DNA of 64,000 nt from Spisula solida (lineage: Eukaryota > Mollusca > Bivalvia > Venerida > Mactridae), in NCBI GenBank assembly GCA_947247005.1, contig OX365944.1:23597501-23661500 (forward strand), given 5' to 3'. Both the position numbers and the translations under genes were made by a program. This document shows positions 24,901 through 36,900 of the stretch, in pieces. Every line of letters starts with the position of its first letter. Within the stretch, counting starts at the first letter, position 1. Under the pieces are notes generated by a model, which did no database searches, was not told the origin of the DNA, and worked only from the letters and a program-made list of their open reading frames with translations.

Positions 24901-27900
24901 GTTGATAAAATGACCTTAAATTTGTGTCTGAAGGGTATACCGGTATACAGGAAAATTGTATCATAATTTTATATTACCTTGAATTTTACATGCATTTTAT
25001 GGCTGTATAAGGCTTTTTTGTTGGCTTTTGATATGTAATTTCACACTAACTTGTTAGATATAAAGGCCACAAGATAGGAACATTTCTCCTGGCTTCCAGT
25101 TTAAGAAAGGAAGGGTTAGATTTAGTTGTTGTAAGTATAGGCAAGGCTTTCCATAAATTCTAATGTAGCCAGTAAGTGTGACAAAAAAGTCAGTACTTAC
25201 ATCTGTAAAATGTTTTTTGTTTGTTTACGTGTCATTCGACCATTAATTTCTTATTATTTTCAACATTGAAACTCGTTCAAACTGGTTCAGTTTGAGAAAT
25301 GTAGCCAGTGGTATAACCCTAAGTGGTCAGCCAAAGCTCTGGTACAGTTTGTAATTGTTAAAATTGATAAGTTAAAATAACTTCTGTTTTACTGCTGTTG
25401 TTAAGTTTACAAGCATCGTACATATTCGCAAACTTATGAAATTTGCAAATATAGCGAAACTTATTCTTTTGTGAAAATTTCTGATTTTCAGTATGATCCT
25501 ACCTTCCCCTGTATATTTTAGCTTATATTAATTTATTTAAGGTCAATTGTGAAACATGTTTTCTAACTTATTAATCACTCTCAACACCTCATTTCTGATG
25601 TTATCCATCGCTACAAGGATATTAGGGAAGAGAAGCTAGATTCTCTTTTTAATGCTGAACGTCTAGTAAGGGAATTTCTGGTACCCTTTTTATTTCGTCT
25701 TTGGAATGACGCGGCCTGGGATCTCCCGCACTTGAAGTTGACACTTTGGCAATGGGCTATTGAGGCTTTTCTAGTGGTTACCTGTGTTAAGAAGCCAATT
25801 TTTCATGAATCACAATAATCCCATTACACTCAGTAAACAGCCACTCGCTGTAAAATGTCCCTTGTTTGGTGCATCCCTTGATTGGTTGTTTTAACAGGTT
25901 TGACTATATTTGGATTTGTATAACTGGTGTTAATTAAATTAATATTATTGGTGCTATTCTGTAATGAATATTTTTAATATAGCATAATTCATACTGTAAA
26001 AACAAATCAGTCGGTAAATGTATTAAATAACATTGGTATATATAATTTTTTGATGGGAATTTATGATTTTATGAAATTAATAATTTAAATATACCTGTTA
26101 TTATTCTCAAGCACAGTTGGTATTCCTTGTGGAAAATCATGATGAACTGTCTGGTTTGTCCACCTGTTATTTCTCCCTATTTTCCCATTTTCTTCCTGAT
26201 GACTCTGTAAACATTCAAGACAATATAAGCTCCTGCATTCCACACAGAAATTCAGCGATTCAACATTCTGTCCACTTGTTGCACATTCTTTACAGGAAAG
26301 TTCACCAAAATCATTAGCATTGACAGACACATTGTCATAGACTTGAAAAGCCATTGTTTCTATAATTTCTTTGATCTACCTACTCCTGTCAGAACATTCT
26401 TACATCACTACATTGTTTCATGCATCGGCTCATTGATATACCGGTATGCCAGATAGATGTGTAGGATTTCCAGCTATGTAATTTGTAAAGACCGTACCCG
26501 AGGTTAAGTCTAACAAATAGATTTATATTGAATTCACTTCTGAAAACCATTCAATCTTTATAAGTATATTCAATCGAGAATTATATTCAAGTGAAGTTAT
26601 TTAATATTTATTGACACAGTTTTATTATAAATATAAATATTTATTGCTGAAGTTTATTACACAAGTTTCCCTTCACAATCATAATCTGTTTTTGAAAAAT
26701 ATTTCAAACAAGTAAAAAGTTAGAATAACATTGTTGCCGATATCATGACAAGATCATGACTGCTAGATAGTTAGGCTACTAGTAGATTGTAGTTTGTTTG
26801 TCCTGTTGTTTGGGTCAAATATGAATTTGGTGAAACATGGGCTGTCCCTAAAGTTAGTCTGCTAAAAGTGATACTGTTTGAATAAACTACGAATTTGGTG
26901 AAACAGGGGCAGACCCAAAAGTAAGTCTGGTAAAAGTAATGATGTTTCTTCATTGATTTGATCAAGTATTGCACACAGCTGTGTATTGGATGCAGGGAAA
27001 GTAAAAAATGAAAGTAGATTCAAAGAAAAAAAGCCAAATGCTGCAAGAAAATATGAAAATACTACTGTAACAAAAGAATATGGCCGTTCCCGTTTTCCCG
27101 TCAGAGACATGGAAAACGTCTAGATCAGTGTAAAGGATGCAATACCTACAGTATGAATCTATTGTAATACTGGTATACCGTAGGCTAGGATACTGGTCTT
27201 TTGTCCTGTTTTGTGAATGTTGCAAGTTTTAGGGAGAAGTGATTGAATTGTTATTGGTGGATCAGTTATGTTTTCCCACAAATATTTTTGTTTAGTTCAC
27301 AATGGGAATGCTAAACAGCTGGAAACATGACATGTTGATTATGTTGTTTTATAAGGTCTGGGGTTGCATATTGGTCAAATTGTCAATTTTAACAACTATA
27401 TATCTCACTAGTTGACAATTAGTGATTAGTTATTGTTTGTGGACCTAGTAATATTAATAATATCCTTTTTTGGACGTTGATGAAAACTGTATGGCTGTAT
27501 ACAGAGTTAGATAAGTTTGCATTATGTTTGTTAGTTTGCATTTTACTGATTCAGTCATAAAGGCGTTGTCATCCGAATTTTCCTTGCCTCAAAATTGACA
27601 AATGGCCTCCGGCTTAGAGGAAAAGTTTGCATGTAAATGTCTGCCACACTGTTCATTTGGTGTACAGAGTCAATCTTGCCAATTTTACTACGACTTTCAA
27701 TGATATGTCTTTAAAACTTTGCACCAGTGTTTGTTTAAGTGTGCTGGATTTGTACCCCGGGGGATTGGTGTTCAGTTCCTGATTGCGTCAGGTCAATTTG
27801 ACAACAAGGTTAATTTTTCTTCATATGTGTAGAAGTTGCAGATAACTGGTTCCTTGTGGAAGGGTAAGTTAGTACTGGTTAGGATACAGTCCAGGAAAAC

Positions 27901-30900
27901 AGGTTAGGTGAATCGTGATATGAGATATGTAACTGAAACTAAACACAAATAAACAAACATTCATTTCTACAAAAAATACATGATAATCTAGGATTTGAAT
28001 TATAACATCCTTAATTCACAAGGTTATTATTATATTGTTGAAATTTGAGACGAGGTATATAATTATATTAGATGTTTCACCAGACTGGTTATTTGGTCAT
28101 GATTGATTGAATCCTTAAAGGTAATACATAGTTTATTAGGTCATATTTTAGATTAATTTCATCCTTGAAAGGAATACTAGAAAAATAGTGTTGCATTTCC
28201 CTTTACACTTGTATTTAAGATTCACAGCAAACATCTATCATGAATCATGGGGAGGGGGGGTTGGGGGGGGGGGGGCGAGGTGGGCCCCCTGAAATGTTGA
28301 CAAAATTTAGTTATAAATCTTATACAATAACATGTATGTAAGGTATCGGTCAAATCTCCCCCTAATATAACAAGTGTGTAACTAATGTTTAAGACAATGT
28401 AAAGAACCAATGTTCCAACCGGGCGGGTTCAAAGTCACAGTTCAATGTCAAAGGTTTACGCTTACCAGGGGTCCTACAATTCCGGAATAATCCGGAAATC
28501 TGGATTTGCTGCACTAGAAAGCATGAACATTTCTGCAGAAAAAAAGTTATTGATGAAAGATTCCAAAAATGAGACAAAAGTTATGGTCATTTGAAATTTC
28601 ATTAGCTGATATTTAACTGTAGAACAATGTTTGAAACAGAGTTTTGCTATATAAATGTGCGTTTATGGCAGCCGAAACAGACTTGCAACTCATTTTCTGG
28701 ATTGGGCATTATAATGCCTCAGTAGGACCCCTGGCTTACAATTCGTGCATGAAACTTGTAAAAAATGTGTGACTCACAGAGACTGACGTGCCAAACTCCA
28801 TTTCTATGAACCATGCTGGCCTAAGGTCAAGGTCACACTATCCATTAATATGGCTCAGGATTTAGCTTTCGTTTAGACTACCTTGTTTATTATCAACCAT
28901 AAATAACAATTATGAAAGATTATCTGGGTTTTCGGAATCTTCTGTAACATCCCTTGATATAGTATTGTAGTTACAGCCTAATAAATATATATGCTTGACG
29001 TTAATAAAAATGAATAATAAGTTATAATAAATTATTCTTGATTATAGAAAAATGGTTATGATGACGTTTTTGCATGTTTAGGAAATATGCTTGTTTTAAA
29101 ATGCAACAGTTGTTGGATTATTATTAATTAGTCTGCATACTTCTTGTCGTCAGAGAAATAATGCATTTTACATTTGCGTCACTGACATCCGTCAAGTCTG
29201 TGCAAAAAATTATAAATTGGCAACAATATCATATCACTCATGGGTGAAAGTTTTACACCATCATAAATACAGAGTATGCCCCCTTAATCGCAATGAGGTC
29301 AGAGTATAAAAAATTATTGCATTTGCACTGGTTTCACTGGGAATGTAAAATTCTGTATCAGATTTACTGTATACATGTATAATGTACTATGATAAAAATG
29401 TGAACAATGAATGTCTTGAAAAGTCATTAAAATTTATTTCTGTGTGATCTTTTACTATTGAAGTGGATAGGGGAGTTGGCTGTATGTGTGGCATAGATTT
29501 ATTGTTTATCAATATTTGATAGATGGTTATATTATGTGAGCAATAAAACAAATATATCGAAAATAGAATGAATGTATATATATATGAATGTATATTCATT
29601 AAATTACACCGTTTCGCCCAGAAGGCTTCTTCAGGTAATGATTATACAAAAACAATAAAACAAGAATATCCCCTCAACCAGATGAATGAGAACCACTTTA
29701 CATCTGAGTCATTGATTTATGAATATTCATGTCTCCCACATATAGCAGGGTGACATATTCATTTTGAGTTTGACGTCAGGATTGATGTCATAAAGTTTAT
29801 GTCCACATTTGTTTTCCTTTACTAATGGTCAGATTTCAATGAAACTTCACACTTGATACCACTACTAGTTGTGTGTATCGTAAAGGTAGGTTGAAACATT
29901 TTTGTGGGAGTTATGGCCCTTTGTGGGAGACATAGGAAAACCCTTCTAGTTTATACAAATATTGTGTTTATTACATAATACAGTCATGTGCCAGTGACAT
30001 TCTTTCATTTATTATAAATGTGTATGCACGTAAGTAACCCTTGTATCTAGTTTTCACTCTAGTTGTAGACAATAAATTCTATTTGCAGTAGACGGATATG
30101 ATACTTTATCAAATCATACATAGTACCGGTATATGAATTTATTGTGAAATATAAACCTAGCATTAATGCATTATATGCCTTGATACATGTAATGGCTTAC
30201 GTAATTATCTAGTGCACTATCAATGAATATTATATGACTATTCAAGGGTTGGTATTATATAAATATCACATAGTGATCGAACAAAATATCACCCGGCAGG
30301 TCTGTGGGGAAAATACATTGAGAGGTCACTTGAGGCATAATAAGATAAAATAACACTTAGTAATACATTATTTTGGATACAGAAACAACCAGATACAACA
30401 ACAGAGCGAAAGTATAAATAAAAAAGAGCTATAGGTTTTTATGGACAAGGCTTGTACCGGTGAATGTTCATTTGATGTCAAAATAAATCTATCTACTGGG
30501 GCATAAATGTTTATTGAATGCAGTCTTGTTTCGGTGTATCACCCTTTGTATCTGAGGTCACTCACCCACTTGAATGCAAGTAATTTTTATCTGATTTCAG
30601 GTTTTGAATCCTGAATTTTCCTTCTTTGTTTAATTTTTTTTTTTCAGGGGAGATAATTTTATTTTCCTCGTCAATAGGTAGATGAGGGTCGAGAGCATCC
30701 CACATAATACCGGACAACAAGTAGTATAATTGCATATGATTCAATGAAAATAAATATAATATATAAATTAATATATTAAAGAATAGAATTTCTGGCTTTG
30801 AAACTGGGATTTTCAGGTCTGAGAATGATTGCTAATTACCTGGTATGCAAGTTGAATGTGATCGTCATCAAATGCAATAAATCAACCTTACCAGGGTATC

Positions 30901-33900
30901 TGCTTATAATCAAAGCACTTACAGAAGTATTAAACTTTCACAAAAATCAAAATGCTTTATCATTCTGTAAAAAGGGCTCATTGTGGGAAAGGTATCTATA
31001 ATAGTAATAATGTTACTGGATGAACTCCTACAAACTATTGTCCAAGGTTGCTGTTGTTAAAGAATTTAAATTTGAGATGTAAATTAAATATTTCTGTGAG
31101 TGCTTTGATAAAACAGTACCCTTGTTCGTACCTGATTGTTTGATGTCAAATATCAAAGTCTTCAATACTTCCATATATGGGTTTCGCATTTTAAGATGTG
31201 ACAGGCCAGTTTTTGACGAGTGTACAAATCGACCATTGCGACATCTAGTTAATGTCGGCTCTTTGATGCTGGAGGAGCAGTTATAGGAAACCTAATATAG
31301 AATGACAGATATTTACAATCATTGTATAGTACAATATATTTCCTCTGCAAAATGTATAGATGAATAGCAGTTTTGGCTCTTTGATGCTGGAGGAGCAGTT
31401 ATAGGAAACCTAATATAGAATGACAGATATTTACAATCATTGTATAGTACAATATATTTCCTCTGCAAAATGTATAGATGAATAGCAGTTTTAGGTATAG
31501 AGTGCTTTGAGCTTCTGGTTTTGATTTGTTATACATCAATGAATTTTGAGTGTTTTGCTCTTAAAATGTTACATGTTAAATTGTTAGATGAATTGTCTGT
31601 GTCCGTATAAGACCACAAGTTAAACTGCAGTATAGATCCCTGTACTGTATAAACTAATTAGCATGCACCGATATAGGGGACCTTATTCAGGGGTTCCACT
31701 AACTGCTGAATCTCAATGGTCATTTTGATACTTTTTACTAAATTTTGCCATGATTTTAAAGGCAAGATATCCATGATTTTAAGAGATAATGACCCTAATC
31801 AAATCTTATCTAGTTCTTGAGGGTCGAAACCCCTACTCCCTGCTTATTCATTTACACCATAAAAAACTTATGAATGATACTCGAACTTAGTCTAAAATAA
31901 TTTTTTTTAAATCTAAATTTAGTTTGGCTAGAATTTCTGTTTTAATGCATTATCAATACAATTGTTGTTTAACACACTGTACCACTGTACTGGTTTGCGA
32001 GCAGTATCCGACAATTTTTGCATGTGGTCTCCCTTTTTCTAGGATACGATGTGGCTTTGAAGAAAATGATTTACCTTTTGATAATCCTGGGCTCAAGTCT
32101 GAAATATTTCTCACTTTTTTGGTACTTTTAGCGTAACACAGTGAACTGTAATTGGGGCTACAAAGGGGTCACTATTTTAGGCCGTTAATTGAATGAAGAG
32201 TAGCAGTCGCCGACATTTCGCATTTATATACTAATACTTCTTTATTTTCCCCGTATTGAGCCTCTAAATTAAGGGGAATTAACTCCTATTGACTGTAAAT
32301 ATTGTTTTAGAGTTGTCTATCGTAATTTAGAGTACACGCAGACGACGAATGAAGTCGTATAGTCATATCGTTTTCCTTTAAGTAAAAAACTCTGACGTCA
32401 ATTAGTTACCGTAGACGTCAATAACGACGTATTTTGTCAATATTATTCTTTTGCCGACTTCCGTTTTGGGTCGCCAATTCCGTTGATGCCTGTTGAGAGC
32501 TAAATTTAGCGATATCGACAACTCGGGCAATCCCAAGGCTATAAATAGATAAGCTTATTTGTTTCATTGCGCATGCGCATTTTTCATAAACAGTTTATCC
32601 CCCAGCAAAAAGAGGTGAATATTAACATTGTATAACGTGTATTTCTTGATAATGTTTTTTTTATTTACTTGAGTTGTATTTTTTTGCCACACACTTGTTG
32701 CTATGATGTAGTTCTTTAATAACACACATCAATTTAATTGAAGTGCTACGCTAAATACGAAAAAATATCAAATGTCGGATACTGCTCGCTGTCGGAAACT
32801 ACTCGCCAACCAGTAGGTTAATTTATCATCATTATGGCAGAAAAGAGTTCAATTACTGCAATACTGCACTGCATTTATCACCATACCCAACACAGGATAC
32901 AACATGATACAAAACAGAAAAAGAACAAACACAGACTATGCCGGCTGTTTTTGGAGCCTAGTAGTCTGAGGCATGAAGTATGACCCTTTCTCTTTCATTA
33001 TAGTGTTATATGTGTATTTTACTTGCAGGCTGTGTTCTTTGGTGGATTAGAACCTAGTCTGAGGCATGAAGTATGGCCCTTTCTTCTTCATTATAGTGTT
33101 ATATATATGTGCATTTTACTTGCAGGCTGTGTTCTTTGGTGGATTGGAACCTAGTCTGAGGCATGAAGTATGGCCCTTTCTCCTTCATTATTACCCTTTT
33201 GTTTCAACATTCGAGGAAAGAGAACAGATCAGAAATGACCGTTACATCCAATACCAGAACATTCGCAAAAAAAGGTAGATTATTACATGCAATAAATATA
33301 GCTATCCTCTGATGATTATCTATGGAGATTTTTGTTCTCAGTCCTTGATAAAAAAGTTTGCTGTTATCACAACAGCCCCGAAAAAAGGTGCTCAAATAAT
33401 CTGACTGAGAATAAATGTAACTACATCATACAATACCTGTAATGGATTGATATGAGGATAACAAAACTGACTATATAACTATTAATACTTGTTAAATAGT
33501 TATGCCCTCCATCTTTGATGAGGGGGTATATTGCTTCGCACATGTCTGTCCGTCGGTCGGTCGTAGAAAACGGTTTCCGTTCAATAACTCAAGAACACTT
33601 TGACATAGGATCATAAAACTTTACATGGAGGTTGGTCAGCAACAGTAAATGACCCCTATTGATTTTGAGGTCAAAGGTCAAGGTCACTGTGACCTTTACC
33701 ATTTCTAACTATTTGTTTCTGTTCAATAACTCAAGAACACTTTGACCTAGGATCTTCAAACTTTACATGGAGGTTGGTCAGCAACAGAAGATGACTCCTA
33801 CTGATTTTTACAAACATCTCTAGTTTGATTTGTCTCTGTATTGCTGTCATAATTGTGTTTATGACCGTGGCTTAAATTGTGTTTATGACCATGGCTTAAA

Positions 33901-36900
33901 TTGTGTTTATAATCATGGTTTAAATTGTGTTTTAAATGACCATGGTTTAAATTGTGTTTTTAAATGACCATGGTTTAAATTGTGTCTTTACATTACCATG
34001 GTTTAAATTGTGTTTATAAATGATATTGATTAAAATTGTGTTTTATAATTGACCATGGTTTAAATTGTGTTTTATAAATGACCATGGTTTAAATTGTGTT
34101 TTATAAATGACAATGGTTTAAATTGTGTTTTATAAATGACCATGGTTTAAACTTTGGTTATGGCCATGGTTTGTTTTATGTACTAGAGAGTCAATGACAG
34201 AAGAGGAACATGAAGTATTCTGGAGAAATGTTCAATGTACTGTGGAGAAGGATGCAGTACGTACAGATCGTAGTCATCCATATTTCAAGGGAGAAAACAA
34301 TCCAAATATCGAGGTGTTGAAGTAAGTTAATTGCAATATGTTATCCATTTCTACACAGCCATGTTATACAATTTCTTACTCCCATTGCGCAATATAAAAA
34401 TTCACACTTGATCAACGCATTTTTGGAACAAATACAATCAAGGGCAAAACTATACTTCGGCTTAGGTTTTAAGCCATGTAGCATGAATATTTAATATTTA
34501 AAGAAGGGGTATGCATTAAACTTACCTTAGATAATGGCTTCCTGAAATATGTGTATGTGTGCGTTTATTTAGTTCCTGAGTGTATTAGTCTGGTACTAAA
34601 AACTTGTTTAACGATAAAAAATAAATAAGAATCATCTAATGAACAAAGTCTAGAATTTTCCATGATTTTATTACAGAAACATTTTACTGAACTATGCTGT
34701 AGCGAACCCAAGATTTGGTTACACACAGGGTATGTCAGACTTGTTGGCTCCAGTGCTTGCAGAAATACAGAAGGAAGTGGATGCGTTCTGGTGCTTTACT
34801 GGACTGATGCAGAAAACCATCTTTGTTAGTTCACCAAAGGATTGTGATATGGACAAACAACTGGTAAGAATACTGTTCTATTCTGTACAGGTTGCATGGT
34901 GGTCTAGTGGGTAACAGTCTTGACTACAGATCAAGAGGTGCCTGGTTTGACTCTCGGCCAGGAATTTGGTAATCTTTAACACTTTTCAGTGTTTCTCACC
35001 TTACTAGAGATGAACCGGTTAGTTACCAAACGGTAGTCTTGCATGTATCAGTGCTTCCCCCACAGGACACATTAAAGAACCAACGAGTCTTTTTCGAAAG
35101 AGCTAGAGTATCGCTCCTTGTATCACACAACTGTCTCTTCCTTGAGGCCTGTAAGGCAGGGAAAAAATTGACTACACACTTTAGACAGTCTCAATTGACG
35201 TATCAACCAAACACAAACACAAACACTGTTCTATTTTGAAGTTGACGAAACGAGTTTGAGGGCTTATTTGACACCAGATTGTCATAAATCATTAAAATTA
35301 TCCTTAGCTTGATAGATTCATCAATTTATGCCTCAATGCCATGTTCCATAATTGAAAACTCATGAGCGGTTGGACATGCATTCTAAAAGTTGATAGCAGG
35401 TTATAACTGATAGAGTTTGACAAAACGCTGGATTAAAGGGTCATGTTTGTCACAAGGAGTTATATTGTGATGCTCCAGACATTCATTGCTGTTTTCCTTG
35501 TAAGCTTGATCATTGTCATTGCTCTGTGGCCTGTGTCATCATGTTGGTAAAGTTTCCCGGTAACGTTCTCTGTTAAACAACATTTCTCATAAACTATCAA
35601 TGATTTCCATTTGAAACACTTGGAATATTTAATAAGTTCACTTTAAAAAGAGTTTTATCAGTTCTTTATTTGTATGATTATTATTAATACAATACAACGG
35701 ATCATTGGTTGTTATATTGATTACAGCTGTACTATGATTGGTTGTTATATTGATTACAGCTATACTATGATTGGTTGTTATATTGATTACAGCTGTACTA
35801 TGATTGGTTGTTATATGGATTACAGCTGTACTATGATTGGTTGTTATATTGATTACAGCTATACTATGATTGGTTGTTATATTGATTACAGCTGTGCTAT
35901 GATTGGTTGTTATATTGATTACAGCTACAGTATGATTGGTTGTTATATTGATTACAGCTACAGTATGATTGGTTGTTATATTGATTACAGCTGTACTATG
36001 ATTGGTTGTTATATTGATTACAGCTGTACTATGATTGGTTGTTATATTGATTACAGCTGTACTATGATTGGTTGTTATATTGATTACAGCTGTACTATGA
36101 TTGGTTGTTATATTGATTACAGCTATACTATGATTGGTTGTTATATTGATTACAGCTATACTATCATTGGTTGTTATATTGATTACAGCTATACTATGAT
36201 TGGTTGTTATATTGATTACAGCTATACTATCATTGGTTGTTATATTGATTACAGCTGTACTATCATTGGTTGTTATATTGATTACAGCTGTACTATCATT
36301 GGTTGTTATATTGATTACAGCTGTACTATGATTGGTTGTTATATTGATTACAGCTGTACTATCATTGGTTGTTATATTGATTACAGCTGTACAATCATTG
36401 GTTGTTATATTGATTACAGCTGTACTATGATTGGTTGTTATATTGATTACAGCTGTACTATGATTGGTTGTTATATTGATTACAGCTGTACTATGATTGG
36501 TTGTTATATTGATTACAGCTGTACTATGATTGGTTGGTATATTGATTACAGCTGTACTATCATTGGTTGTTATATTGATTACAGCTGTACTATCATTGGT
36601 TGTTATATTGATTACAGCTGTACTATCATTGGTTGTTATTTTGATTACAGCTGTACTATGATTGGTTGTTATATTGATTACAGCTGTACTATGATTGGTT
36701 GTTATATTGATTACAGCTGTACTATGATTGGTTGTTATATTGATTACAGCTGTACTATGATTGGTTGGTATATTGATTACAGCTGTACTATCATTGGTTG
36801 TTATATTGATTACAGCTGTACTATCATTGGTTGTTATATTGATTACAGCTGTACTATCATTGGTTGTTATATTGATTACAGCTGTACTATCATTGGTTGT

